A stretch of 64,000 nt of DNA from Pikeienuella litoralis (lineage in GTDB: Bacteria; Pseudomonadota; Alphaproteobacteria; Rhodobacterales; Rhodobacteraceae), in the NCBI RefSeq assembly GCF_037646705.1, contig NZ_JBBHER010000010.1, forward strand, positions 1 through 64,000. The letters are read 5' to 3'. The notes under the pieces were generated by a model. That model did not search any database, was not told where the DNA came from, and worked only from the letters and a program-made list of their open reading frames with translations. Shown here piece after piece: positions 1-7,954 of the stretch (the stretch's first letter is position 1; every line of letters begins with the position of its first letter). A program made the position numbers and the translations under genes.

Positions 1-118
1 CGGCCCGCTCCGGATCCGCGCGGACCGGCGCCTCGACGCGGCGCGGCTCGCGGCGCTTCTCGGGCGTCTCGCGGCGGCGGATGTCGGTCCGGTCGAGATC
101 GTGACGGCGCCGCGATGA
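1..118 (+). CDS. ExbD/TolR-family protein, C-terminal end only
   Basis: Only the last 38 codons are inside the window, read from base 2 to a TGA at 116-118. The residues follow the pattern of the periplasmic domain end of ExbD/TolR proteins: a strand (PLRIRAD), a helix rich in Ala, Leu and Arg, then a final strand (VEIVTAP). ExbD works with ExbB in the inner membrane to harness the proton gradient for TonB. The stop overlaps the ATG of the TonB-like gene (ATGA), so the two are translationally coupled. That order (exbD then tonB) is the main support for the call, because the tail alone is weakly diagnostic. Confidence 0.6.
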   Translation, partial: GPLRIRADRRLDAARLAALLGRLAAADVGPVEIVTAPR

Positions 119-1038
119 AAGGGCTGGCCGAAGCCGCGCTCTTTCTCGGCCTCGCGGCCATGCTCCACGCCGCCGCCTTCTGGGCCTGGCGAGGCGAAGG
201 ATCGCGCGCGGCGGCGGGCGAAGGCGGAGAGGCCAGCCTGACGCTCGCTGGCGCGAATGCGGCGACCGACGCGCTGATCGAGGCGTGGGAGCGCGCTCCC
301 GCAATGGCGCCTCCCAGCGGCGCCCGGCCGCCCCGGCTGGCGGCGGCGTCCCCATCGCCCGCGACGCGCCCGGAGGCGCCGCCAAAAGCCATCTCCGCGC
401 CGGGGGTCATGGCTGCGCCGGAACGACCGGAAGCGCCGGATATGTCCGCCAGCGCGGACAAGGCCGATGAGCCGGAGCCTCTGCGCGCGGCCGACGCCCC
501 GGCGCGGGCAGGGGACGATGATGCTGATCTGCACCGCGAGCCGCCGCCATCGTCGCCGGCGCCCCGCGCCAGACCGAAGCGGCCGCGCCAGCCCGTGAAG
601 ACCGCCATGCTGGACCCCGCGCCCCCCGCCATTCACGAGCAGCGGCGCTCGCGCGGAGCGGACGCGCAGCCGCGCGAGCGCGCGGCGGGCTCCGGCGGCG
701 GGGCGGAAGCTGGGGCCGAAACCGCCGCGGAACTCGCCGGCGATGGCGAAACGGCGGCGCGGCTCTCGGAGATTTGGGGCGGCGCGATCCGCCGGGAGAT
801 CGAGAGAAAGAAGCGCTATCCGCGCCATGTCCGCCGTTCGGGCGCGGCGCTTGTGGCGATGACGGTTGAGAGAAACGGCATGCTGGCGAGCGCGCGCATC
901 GCCCGAAGCTCGGGCTCCAAAGGGCTCGACGAGGCGGCGATCACGGCGGTGAAGGCGGCGGCGCCTTATGATCCGGCGCCCGCCGCGCTTCGGGGCGGCA
1001 GATTCCAGTTCGTGCTGCAGATCAATTTTCGGCGCTGA
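115..1038 (+). CDS. tonB: TonB-family energy transducer
   Basis: A 307-residue protein with classic TonB architecture. It has one N-terminal membrane anchor (residues about 5-25), then a long Pro/Ala/Arg-rich periplasmic linker (about 30-220), then a C-terminal TonB domain from about residue 222. The domain carries the hallmark YP (Tyr235-Pro236) and the usual pattern of basic helix, strand with a V.R.G turn, and a final strand ending in QINFRR. TonB couples the ExbBD proton motor to outer-membrane receptors for siderophores, haem or cobalamin. The gene overlaps the upstream ExbD-like gene by four bases. No receptor gene is in view, so the substrate is unknown. The linker is unusually rich in Ala and Arg, as expected at this GC content. 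Confidence 0.85.
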   Translation: MKGLAEAALFLGLAAMLHAAAFWAWRGEGSRAAAGEGGEASLTLAGANAATDALIEAWERAPAMAPPSGARPPRLAAASPSPATRPEAPPKAISAPGVMAAPERPEAPDMSASADKADEPEPLRAADAPARAGDDDADLHREPPPSSPAPRARPKRPRQPVKTAMLDPAPPAIHEQRRSRGADAQPRERAAGSGGGAEAGAETAAELAGDGETAARLSEIWGGAIRREIERKKRYPRHVRRSGAALVAMTVERNGMLASARIARSSGSKGLDEAAITAVKAAAPYDPAPAALRGGRFQFVLQINFRR

Positions 1039-1131
1039 GCCGGCGGCGGGCCGCTCATCGCCGCCCTGCCGCCCGACCCGTTCATGCGCGCCGGCGTCAC
1101 GCCCGGCGCAGCCGGAGGCGGCCCGGCGCGT

Positions 1132-1566
1132 TCAAGCAGCCTTACGCAGCCGGGGGAGCGGGTCCGTCCGGCGCGCCTGGGCGACCGGGTCCGGCCATGC
1201 GGCGCCCATCGGCGGCATCGACAGCCATGTCTCGACCAGCTTGTCGTCCTCGGCGCCACAGGGCTGCATTCCCGCCCGGCTCCGGGAGCTCTCCGGCGGC
1301 GACGTCGGTCCACTTGAACGCGAGGCGGAGCCAGGCGCGATCCTTCTGGACGGAATGGCCGTAAACGGCGCCGCGAATGTCCGGACGATCCTGCCTCGTC
1401 CTGGCGATCTCGGCGGCGCGCGCGTCCCGCGTCACGGTTCGCGCGCCGGCCTCGTCATGCCGGATGCAATGCTCTCCGACGCATCCGCGCGCGAGATCGA
1501 AGCGCCCTCGCGCCACACCTTCTCCCAGCGGTCGAACAGGGCGTGCATCGCGCCGTTCTCGGTCAT
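1132..1566 (-). pseudogene. SnoaL-like / NTF2-fold protein, broken by two frameshifts
   Basis: No single frame is intact, but three minus-strand frames join into one SnoaL-like polyketide-cyclase-type protein of about 145 residues. Frame one starts at the ATG at 1566-1564 (MTENGAMHALFDRWEKVWREG). Near 1506 the reading must shift to continue as FDLARGCVGEHCIRHDE, followed by TRDARAAEIARTR and WLRLAFKWTDVAAGE. Near 1260 it must shift again to RAGMQP and then DDKLVETWLSMPPMGAAWPD, ending at TGA (1134-1132). The regained segments fit the family in order, including RHDE, the FKWTD strand and the K.VETW strand. The breaks could be true decay or base-calling indels in GC-rich sequence. It lies alone between the tonB-like gene and the downstream hairpin of the ABC operon. 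Confidence 0.7.
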
Positions 1567-1731
1567 CGCTGCGCTCTTTTCCGCTCTTTTGGGTTTCAGC
1601 ACAGGACACGCCGCCCGCCGCCGCGATGTCGGAAGGCGGTCCTCCTTGCTGGAGAGGAAGAGCGCGCCCGGAGGCGCGGGACCCGGCCCTTGCGCGAAAC
1701 AAGGGGCCGCAATCGCGCCCGCGCCGGGGCC

Positions 1732-1760
1732 GGTCGGGGGCCGTCCGACAGCCCCCGACC
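1732..1760 (-). terminator. Hairpin downstream of the Gld-type ABC operon
   Basis: A perfect 10-bp stem (GGTCGGGGGC pairing with GCCCCCGACC) around a 9-base loop. It lies 37 bases past the stop of the last minus-strand gene of the ABC operon. There is no T-run after it, so it may act as a 3' end stabiliser or a partial terminator. Confidence 0.5.
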
Positions 1761-1796
1761 GCCAACCCGGACCTTGGGGGCGAGACGCGGGCGGGC

Positions 1797-2798
1797 TCAG
1801 CTTTCCACGGTCTCGGTCAGGTCGTCGAGGGTCCAGCCGAACAATTGCGCATCATAGGAGGACAGCGCGAACTCGAACCCCTCCACGCGCGCGCGGAGCG
1901 TGTCGGCCGCCTCGCCCGAGCCCGCCACCGCGATCCTGACCCAGGCGCGATCGTCGTCAGGCCCGGCCAGAGCGGCGAGCGTGATCTTCACTCCGTCCGC
2001 CGTTTCCGCCGAAATCTTCGCCCCCGTCTCTTCCGCATCGCCGGTCTCGCGCACGTCGTCGAAATCGAGCGCGGTAAAGAAACGCGGGATACGGTCGACC
2101 TGGCCGCCGCGCGCCGCCCGCCCCTCGGGGAGCTCGGCCTTGAGGACGAAGGCGCCGTCCTCCCGAGCGAACTCGATGGCCTCGCCCTCGCCGGGCGAAA
2201 GGCTGGCGCGCAGGATCTCGCTTTCCTCCGCCTCGAACAGCCGCGTATCGAACCAGCCCGCCCGGCGGCTGGGCGGATCGATCCGGGCGCGGACCAGCCA
2301 GGTTTCGTCTTCACCGCCGCGGCGCGCGAACTGGCCGCCGGCGAGGCCGCCCAGCGTATAATCCCGGTCGCCGACGATCACATGGGCGATCGCCTCCCCG
2401 TCGCCGTCCTCCAGCACGATCTCACGGCCCGCGCCCTTCTCGGCGTCGGGGGGCGCAAGGCCCAGATCGGCGTAGCGGGCCGGGTCGGCCGTCTTGGCCT
2501 CGGCGATCTCGGCCAGGGTCAAGGCGCCGACGAGCTCCTGCAACACCTCGGTCTCCACCGGATAGCCGGATGCCGCGTCGACATAGACGCCGTCCCGCCG
2601 CTCGACGACGGTCTGGACGCCGCCGTCGCGCACCACCAGCCGGGCGATGTCGGACGACGCGGCGTCAAGGCCGGGCAGCAATCTTTGCCCGGCCAGAGCC
2701 ATCGCCGGGGCGCCCCGGTCAAGGAGCGTCACGACGACGGCGGCCAGAACCGAGAGCGCCGTCACACCGAAAAGAACAAGAAAGGATTTGCGTGTCAT
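1797..2798 (-). CDS. DUF4340 domain-containing protein
   Basis: A 333-residue protein. The ATG at 2798 gives a clean N-terminus (MTRKSFLVLFGV) with a single membrane segment at about residues 5-25; an earlier in-frame start would add a non-hydrophobic Arg/Pro-rich tail that I judge non-coding. The rest is acidic and extracytoplasmic in character, with strands such as VVRDGGVQTVVERRDGVYVD and HVIVGDRDYTLGG that match the DUF4340 pattern. DUF4340 genes commonly follow GldA/GldF/GldG-type ABC genes, exactly as here, and the product is thought to be an accessory of that complex. Its biochemical role is unknown. It is the last gene of the minus-strand operon, 22 bases downstream of the GldG-like gene. 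Confidence 0.75.
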   Translation of the reverse strand: MTRKSFLVLFGVTALSVLAAVVVTLLDRGAPAMALAGQRLLPGLDAASSDIARLVVRDGGVQTVVERRDGVYVDAASGYPVETEVLQELVGALTLAEIAEAKTADPARYADLGLAPPDAEKGAGREIVLEDGDGEAIAHVIVGDRDYTLGGLAGGQFARRGGEDETWLVRARIDPPSRRAGWFDTRLFEAEESEILRASLSPGEGEAIEFAREDGAFVLKAELPEGRAARGGQVDRIPRFFTALDFDDVRETGDAEETGAKISAETADGVKITLAALAGPDDDRAWVRIAVAGSGEAADTLRARVEGFEFALSSYDAQLFGWTLDDLTETVES

Positions 2799-2820
2799 CT
2801 CTGCTCTCCTGTCGTATCGC

Positions 2821-4713
2821 TCAGGCGGTCGCCCGGACGGGCGGCTTGCGCCTCGGCTTGCGCAGCGCGAAGGCCAGGGCGGCGAGCGCGGCCAGCACCG
2901 GGACGACGCCGACATTGATCGTCGTCACCCGGGATTTCAGGGTTTCGACATCGCTGCGCAGATCATACTGGACCTGCCGCAACTCCGCCCTCGCCGCCAG
3001 CAGGTCCGCGCGCAGCTTCTCGGCCTCCGCGACCGCCTCGGCGCTGAACAGCGCTCCCCCCTCGCCCTCCGCCGGGGCGAGATCGCGCAGCGCGGTTTCA
3101 GCCTCGGAGATGCGGTCCAGCAACGCCTGCTCGGTGGCGCGATACTCGGCCTCGGCGGCGCGGGTCATCTCATCGATCCTCTCCAATGGCCGCCAGTCGA
3201 TCGCCCGGCCCCGCAGATCGGCGAGCGCGGCCCCGCCCGCCATCTGTTCGGCGGCGTTCAGGAAGAAGTCGCCGTTGTTGGCGAAGGCCTGCGGGATGTC
3301 CGCGCCCAGAATGCGCCGCCTCTGGATCCAGTTTCGGTCCATCAGCATGTCGGCGTCGGCCACCAGCAGCACGTTGGCTCCGTCCACCTGAGCGATATGG
3401 TCGGCCGCCCATTCAGACCCTTCGGGCGCGCCATCCGGGAAGGCGCTGGTCAGCGCGCCGCTCAGGCGCGCGATCGGAACCGGCGCGCTCTCGGGCCGCG
3501 CGCCTTCGTCAAGCAGGCGGCGCGGGTCGCCAAAGAGATCGCCGGCCATTCCCGCATCGGCGAGCCGGGCGTCGGCCGAGGCGGTGACGAGCGGGGTAAG
3601 CTCCACGTCCTCGTCAGCCGAGAAACTGCCCGCGCTGGTCAGGATCAGCGCCGAAAGGCGCGCGAGAGCCGGCGTTTCGCGTTCCATCGCGTCCGGACCG
3701 ATCCGCAGCCACGCCGGGTTTCCGACCTCGGCGTCGCGGTTGTTGATCCTGCGCACCGTGGTCAGCGCATGTTGCGGGTCGGCGATGGCCTGCGCCGGAT
3801 CATAGCGCACGCCCCACGCCTCGAAGAGCGGCGCGAGATCCGACGTCGGGTTGGCCGCCGGCGCCCCCTGCGGGCCGCGCTGCGTCTCCGCATGGGGATC
3901 GACGAAGGCCATCAGCGCTCCGCCGCCCATCACCCATTGGTCAAGCGCATAGAGCGTCGCGTCGGACAGACCTTGCGGATGCACCACGGCGACCACCCGC
4001 GCGCCTTCGGGGAATTCGTTCACGTCGCCGCTCAACACCTCGACATCATAGAGCTCGCGCAGCATGGCGAGGCTCTGCTGCTCCGGCTGGCCCATCATCG
4101 GGTTTCCGGCGAGGCCGAGCCCGTCAAGCAGCGCGACCTTGGGTTTCACCGGCTGGCCCAGCTCGGCCACAAGGCGGGTCAGATCGTATTCCAGCCACGC
4201 CTCACGGTCGGGCGAGAAAACCGGGATCGTCGCGCGGCCATCGGTCGAGTTGGTGACGGCGAGCCCGAAGAACATCGGCTCGGCCGCGCCCGCCAGCGCG
4301 ATGCGATCTATGCCGAAGCCGACGGCGCGATCCTCGGCGTCCGAGAACGGCGCCGGGTCGATCACCTCAAGCGTGATCTTTCCGTCCGCCAGATCGGCGT
4401 AGGTCTCCAGCGTGCCGCGCACCCGGTTCGCGTAGGCGGCGAGCTGGGGCGCCGCCTCGGTCAGCCCGCCGGACAGGAAAAGACGCATGTGCAGCGGCTC
4501 ATCGAGCCCGGAGAGAAGCGCGCGCGAGCCGTCCGAGAGCGTCCAGACCCGCGCCTCGGTCACATCCGCGCGCCAGGCGTCAAGGGCGCGCGACGCGAAG
4601 ACGTTCAGCGAAACGAAAAGCACCGCGGCCAGCGCGATGGACACGCCGATGAGCCGACGGCGCGGCAGCCGCCCGACCCAGTCGGTCAAAGCCTTGAACC
4701 GTTCCATGGTCAT
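2821..4713 (-). CDS. GldG-family ABC-associated auxiliary protein
   Basis: A 630-residue protein with an N-terminal membrane helix (about residues 20-42) and a C-terminal one (about 590-612), flanking a large extracytoplasmic region. That region has the GldG/DUF4350-like features: a redox-fold-like N-terminal half (MRLFLSGGLTEAAPQLAAYANRVRGTLETY), LLDGLGLAGNPMMGQPEQQ, and the strand VVAVVHPQGLSDATLYALDQWVMGGGALMAFVD split over two segments. A probable coiled coil rich in Ala, Glu and Arg precedes the last membrane helix. Relatives accompany GldA/GldF in gliding Bacteroidetes but are widespread in non-gliding proteobacteria, so gliding should not be inferred. The start overlaps the permease stop by four bases. 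Confidence 0.75.
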   Translation of the reverse strand: MTMERFKALTDWVGRLPRRRLIGVSIALAAVLFVSLNVFASRALDAWRADVTEARVWTLSDGSRALLSGLDEPLHMRLFLSGGLTEAAPQLAAYANRVRGTLETYADLADGKITLEVIDPAPFSDAEDRAVGFGIDRIALAGAAEPMFFGLAVTNSTDGRATIPVFSPDREAWLEYDLTRLVAELGQPVKPKVALLDGLGLAGNPMMGQPEQQSLAMLRELYDVEVLSGDVNEFPEGARVVAVVHPQGLSDATLYALDQWVMGGGALMAFVDPHAETQRGPQGAPAANPTSDLAPLFEAWGVRYDPAQAIADPQHALTTVRRINNRDAEVGNPAWLRIGPDAMERETPALARLSALILTSAGSFSADEDVELTPLVTASADARLADAGMAGDLFGDPRRLLDEGARPESAPVPIARLSGALTSAFPDGAPEGSEWAADHIAQVDGANVLLVADADMLMDRNWIQRRRILGADIPQAFANNGDFFLNAAEQMAGGAALADLRGRAIDWRPLERIDEMTRAAEAEYRATEQALLDRISEAETALRDLAPAEGEGGALFSAEAVAEAEKLRADLLAARAELRQVQYDLRSDVETLKSRVTTINVGVVPVLAALAALAFALRKPRRKPPVRATA

Positions 4714-5456
4714 TGAGCCTTCTTCAGATCAACAAGCGATGTATTGACGATCAGCGCGATCACGATGAGCGAGACGAAGAACACCAGCGTCGGCGCCTCG
4801 ATCAGCCCCTGCGTGATCCGCTGGAAGTGGTTGAGCACGGACAGCGCCGCCACCCCCTCGGTCAGCCAGAACGGCGCCCAGCCGCGCAGCGCGCCCAGCA
4901 CCACGTCGACGCCCGCCGTCACCAGCAGGAACGTCACGATGGCGGCGCCGATGAAGGCGATCACCTGGTTCTTGGTCAGAGCCGAGACGCAGGCGGCGAT
5001 GGCGAGGAAGGCGCCCGCCATCAGCAGCGCCCCCAGATACCCGGCCGCGATCACGCCATTGTCGGGCGAGCCGAGCCAGTTGACCGTGATCCACAGCGGC
5101 GTGGCGCAGAGCAGCGCGACAGCGGTGAAGGCCCAGCCGGCCAGAAACTTGCCGACGACGATGGCGCCGGGCCTGACCGGCATGGTCATCAGCAGCTCTA
5201 TGGTGCCCTGGCGGCGCTCCTCGGCCCAGAGCCGCATGCCGATGGCGGGCAGAAGGACAAGGAACAGCCAGGGCAGCCAGGTGAAAAAGGCCGTCATGTC
5301 GGCGCTGTTGCGGTCGAAGAAGTTGGAGATGAAAAAGGTCATCGCCCCGCTGAGCGCAAGGAAGACGACCAGGAAGATGGCGGCGAGCGGTGTCGCGAAA
5401 TAGGCGCGAAACTCGCGGTCGAACACGACGCCCACCGTGGAAAGCGAAGAGTTCAT
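4710..5456 (-). CDS. ABC-2 type permease (GldF-like)
   Basis: A 248-residue membrane protein with about six hydrophobic helices. The cytoplasmic N-terminus (VGVVFDREFRAYFATPLA) and the FFTWLPWLFLVLLPAIGMRLWAEERRQGTIELL segment (given here as one region spanning about residues 55-90) form the coupling-helix pattern typical of ABC-2/GldF permeases. It forms the membrane pore with the ATPase encoded just upstream, and the GldG-like protein follows with an ATGA overlap. The substrate is unknown. The gap to the ATPase gene is 22 bases, so the four genes make one operon. Confidence 0.8.
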   Translation of the reverse strand: MNSSLSTVGVVFDREFRAYFATPLAAIFLVVFLALSGAMTFFISNFFDRNSADMTAFFTWLPWLFLVLLPAIGMRLWAEERRQGTIELLMTMPVRPGAIVVGKFLAGWAFTAVALLCATPLWITVNWLGSPDNGVIAAGYLGALLMAGAFLAIAACVSALTKNQVIAFIGAAIVTFLLVTAGVDVVLGALRGWAPFWLTEGVAALSVLNHFQRITQGLIEAPTLVFFVSLIVIALIVNTSLVDLKKAQ

Positions 5457-5478
5457 GGGTCTTGGTCCTGTTGGATTG

Positions 5479-6420
5479 TCAGTTCATCCGGGATGTCACG
5501 TTGCGGAAGACGTCCTCAAGCCGTGGACGCCAGACGCCGACCTCCTCGACCGGCAGTTCGGCCGATTTCAGGCGCTGCGCCAGATCGGCGGCGTCGGCGG
5601 GCTGGTCGCCATAGCGCAGCAGGATACGGGTCGAGCCGTTGATACGCTCCATCACCTCGAGCTCGGCGCCCTCCGCATGCGGCTTGACCCGCTCGACCAC
5701 CTCCGGTTCGGGCGCGCCGATGGTGATGCGGATCGCACGCCCCTCGGCGGCGCGCTCCAGCATGTCGTGCGGGGTGGCGTCGGCGACGATACGGCCCTTG
5801 GCGATGATCACCGCGCGCGAACAGATCGCCTCGACCTCTTCCAGAATATGGGTCGAAACGATGATCGACTTGTTGGGGGCGATCGCGCGGATCAACTCGC
5901 GCATCTCGTGTTTCTGATTGGGGTCGAGCCCATCCGTCGGCTCATCGAGGATCAGCACATCCGGGTCGTGGATCAGCGCCTGCGCGATTCCGACGCGGCG
6001 GCGATACCCTTTTGACAGCGCCTCGATCGGGCGCGACCAGACCTCGGCCAGCCGGACCCGTTCGACCATCTCGGCCAGCCGGTTCCGCAAGCGCGCCCCG
6101 CGCAGGCCGCGCATCTTTCCGCAGAAGGTCAGGAAGTCGGCCACCGGCATGTCGCCATAGGCGGGCGCGCCCTCCGGCAGATAGCCCAACCGCGCCTTGG
6201 CTTCGACCGGGTCGGCCCAGACATCATGGCCGCAGATCGTCGCGCGGCCCGCATCGGGTTCGAGGAACCCGGTGATCATCTTCATCGTGGTGGATTTCCC
6301 CGCCCCGTTCGGACCGAGAAACCCGACGACCTCCCCTCGTGCGACGTCCAGGGATATGCCGTCAACCGCGACCATCTCTCCGAAGCTCTTTCGGACTTCT
6401 TTCGCTGAGACGAGCGTCAT
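5479..6420 (-). CDS. ABC transporter ATP-binding protein (GldA/CcmA-like)
   Basis: A 313-residue ATPase and first gene of the minus-strand operon. It has Walker A GPNGAGKS (residues 36-43), Q-loop region, signature LSKGYRRRVGIAQ (135-147), Walker B VLILDE (155-160) followed by PTDGLDP, and the switch His in VSTHILEEVEA. The C-terminal 80 residues form the extra regulatory domain common to exporters of the GldA/CcmA type. It supplies ATP hydrolysis for the ABC-2 permease encoded next. Its upstream gap holds no clear regulator gene. Confidence 0.88.
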   Translation of the reverse strand: MTLVSAKEVRKSFGEMVAVDGISLDVARGEVVGFLGPNGAGKSTTMKMITGFLEPDAGRATICGHDVWADPVEAKARLGYLPEGAPAYGDMPVADFLTFCGKMRGLRGARLRNRLAEMVERVRLAEVWSRPIEALSKGYRRRVGIAQALIHDPDVLILDEPTDGLDPNQKHEMRELIRAIAPNKSIIVSTHILEEVEAICSRAVIIAKGRIVADATPHDMLERAAEGRAIRITIGAPEPEVVERVKPHAEGAELEVMERINGSTRILLRYGDQPADAADLAQRLKSAELPVEEVGVWRPRLEDVFRNVTSRMN

Positions 6421-6488
6421 GGTCTTTGTCTTTCACTCCATCTGAGGCCGACGCGCCGCGCCTGCGGCGCCGCGCGACCGGCGGTTGA

Positions 6489-6686
6489 ATGAAAGACCGT
6501 CCGACCGAGACCCCCCGGCATGTGCCGCCGAACGAATGCTGGCCGCCTCCACCGGACGGTCGCCGCTGGCGCCGCGCCGAGCGCGAGCCGCGGCACGGGT
6601 GGATTTGGGAGCCGAAACCGGCATTTCAAGCCTCCGATTCTCGCCTCTCCCGCCGCCACGGAGGCCAGCGGCCGCCGCCTCCGTGA
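6489..6686 (+). CDS. Possible small Pro/Trp-rich protein
   Basis: An open frame of 65 codons in the 270-bp gap between the ABC operon and the NDUFS4-like gene. It encodes a Pro/Arg/Trp-rich peptide with CWPPPPDGRRW and WIWEPKP motifs. I recognise no family, and no good ribosome-binding site precedes the ATG. The clustered tryptophans are unusual for random high-GC sequence, which is the only reason to list it. It may equally be chance. Confidence 0.25.
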   Translation: MKDRPTETPRHVPPNECWPPPPDGRRWRRAEREPRHGWIWEPKPAFQASDSRLSRRHGGQRPPPP

Positions 6687-6693
6687 CGATGCG

Positions 6694-7044
6694 CTACACG
6701 GCCCTTTCTCCACGCGGCGGAAGCCGCGCTTCATAGGCGAGGCCCAGCCGCCTGGCGTGCCGGATCGCCGCGTCGAGGCTCGGGAACTCGATCTCGATCT
6801 GGTGGGCCGCATCGTCGCCCGCGGTCCAGCCCATCAGCGGCTCGATCCACGGCGCGCTCGCGCGCTCGATCTTCAGCTTCCAGACATTTTCGCGCGCCCG
6901 CGCCGAGGTCATGGCGGACCTCGCCGGTCTCCATATCCGCGCCACGCTCCCCGGCGGCGGGAGGGAGACGGGGTCAGGGGCGGCGTCCTGCGGCGAGGCG
7001 AAGGGGCGACTGTCCGGAATGCGTCCGCCGCGAACCGGTTCCAT
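6694..7044 (-). CDS. Complex I accessory subunit, NDUFS4-like (ETC complex I subunit family)
   Basis: A 116-residue protein. After a variable 33-residue N-terminus comes the conserved domain: ARIWRPARSAMTSARARENVWKL, split over about residues 35-57, then the PLMGWTAGDD motif, then IEFPSLDAAIRHARRLGLAYEA. This matches the NDUFS4 / 18-kDa accessory subunit of NADH:ubiquinone oxidoreductase, found in alphaproteobacteria and mitochondria, where it binds the peripheral arm near the N-module. The start at 7044 follows GAAGG at a good distance. Standard alphaproteobacterial NDUFS4 homologues are usually slightly shorter and stand alone. Here the gene lies 21 bases downstream of hsp20 on the same strand, so the two may be co-transcribed. 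Confidence 0.75.
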   Translation of the reverse strand: MEPVRGGRIPDSRPFASPQDAAPDPVSLPPPGSVARIWRPARSAMTSARARENVWKLKIERASAPWIEPLMGWTAGDDAAHQIEIEFPSLDAAIRHARRLGLAYEARLPPRGERAV

Positions 7045-7065
7045 TTCATCCTTCCCCGCATGCGG

Positions 7066-7635
7066 TCAGGACCGGCGCGACGCATCCTTGCCCCGAAGCC
7101 GCGACCACCACGACCGGAGCCGCTGCTTCAGCGCGTCGCCCTTCTCTCTGAGGCGCGCCGCCGGCGCCCTGGGCAGGATGACGGTCAGCTCCCCGTCGCG
7201 GAACTCGGCCGTGGCGAAATCGGGGTCGACGCCCGCCGGCAAGGGAATGCGCCGCTCAAAGCGCCCGTGAACGCCCATCGCGAAACGGCGCCCATGATCC
7301 ACCGACATCTGGGAGCGTTCCGCCCGGATCGTGAGCCCGCCGTCATCCAGTTGAACCCCGATATCCCGTTCCTCCAGCCCCGGCAGGCTGGCCTTGACGA
7401 CGATCGCCTCGTCGCTCTCGGCGATCTCCATCGCGGGCCGGATCACACCGCTCCAGCCCGCGCCCCCGCCAGACGGCGAAGGCGGCAGCAGATCGTCGAA
7501 CAGGCGGTTCAACCTCTCCCAAAAGGCCCGGAAAGGATCATCCGCCGCGACCCGCCGACACCAGGGCGCAGAGAGGTCGGAAAAGCGCCGCCAGTCGTCG
7601 GGCGCGTACAGGGAGATATCATAGCTCGTTCTCAT
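7066..7635 (-). CDS. Small heat-shock protein, Hsp20/alpha-crystallin family
   Basis: A 189-residue chaperone. I chose the ATG at 7635 because GGAGG lies eight bases upstream; the in-frame ATG at 7653 would put that site inside the gene. The N-terminal region (1-60) ends in a Pro/Ser/Gly linker. The alpha-crystallin domain spans about 63-158, with IRPAMEIAESDEAIVVKASL, LPGLEERDI and the conserved ATAEFRDGELTVILPRA strand pair. The C-terminal tail is basic and lacks an obvious I-x-I anchor. Hsp20 proteins hold unfolding proteins without ATP. It is divergent from the mannose gene block, and a CCCTCTTGA motif upstream also occurs twice ahead of that block. Confidence 0.88.
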   Translation of the reverse strand: MRTSYDISLYAPDDWRRFSDLSAPWCRRVAADDPFRAFWERLNRLFDDLLPPSPSGGGAGWSGVIRPAMEIAESDEAIVVKASLPGLEERDIGVQLDDGGLTIRAERSQMSVDHGRRFAMGVHGRFERRIPLPAGVDPDFATAEFRDGELTVILPRAPAARLREKGDALKQRLRSWWSRLRGKDASRRS

Positions 7636-7752
7636 ACCCACATCCTCCATCAAGCAACATGGTTACAAGCGTATGGCGTCGCTGGCGCATCCAGCCGCGG
7701 GCCCCTGATCAGGCGGCCCGCCAAAGTTGATTTAAAAAGCGAACTCCTCTCG

Positions 7753-7761
7753 TCAAGAGGG
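7753..7761 (-). promoter_or_regulatory. CCCTCTTGA element upstream of hsp20
   Basis: On the minus strand CCCTCTTGA (followed by CGAG) lies about 120 bases ahead of the hsp20 start. CTTGA is the core of RpoH-type -35 boxes in alphaproteobacteria. The same nine bases occur twice on the plus strand ahead of the mannose block. No convincing -10 could be fixed by eye. Confidence 0.4.
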
Positions 7762-7836
7762 GGCGGGGCGCCTCGATGCGAGGCAGATAAAGCGCGCCAT
7801 ATCAGCATGTTGCGCGTGGCCAACGCCCAACGCGCC

Positions 7837-7849
7837 CACCCTCTTGAAA
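7837..7849 (+). promoter_or_regulatory. CACCCTCTTGAAA repeat, copy 1 (possible RpoH-type -35)
   Basis: This exact 13-mer recurs at 7904-7916, 67 bases on. Downstream of this copy a TCACATCT element (7863-7870) sits at a spacing that would suit an RpoH-type -10. It lies 106 bases ahead of the isomerase gene. Confidence 0.4.
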
Positions 7850-7903
7850 TTTGTTCGGCTTCTCACATCTAGAATTCGGATCGCCGGATTTTCCGGCCGA
7901 TCT

Positions 7904-7916
7904 CACCCTCTTGAAA
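7904..7916 (+). promoter_or_regulatory. CACCCTCTTGAAA repeat, copy 2 (possible RpoH-type -35)
   Basis: This is the second exact copy of the 13-mer, ending 38 bases before the isomerase start. Between the two copies (7883-7897) lies a perfect dyad, GCCGGA-TTT-TCCGGC, possibly an operator. A CATTCAT segment (7928-7934) is a weak -10 candidate. Confidence 0.4.
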
Positions 7917-7954
7917 ATCTTGATCCGCATTCATCCGTTCGAGGAACTGAGCCG

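Noticed and set aside
2647..4716. A 689-codon plus-strand frame opposite the GldG-like and DUF4340 genes
   Set aside because: Composition (Arg, Gly, His, Gln-rich) and lack of motifs show it to be the antisense of real minus-strand genes.
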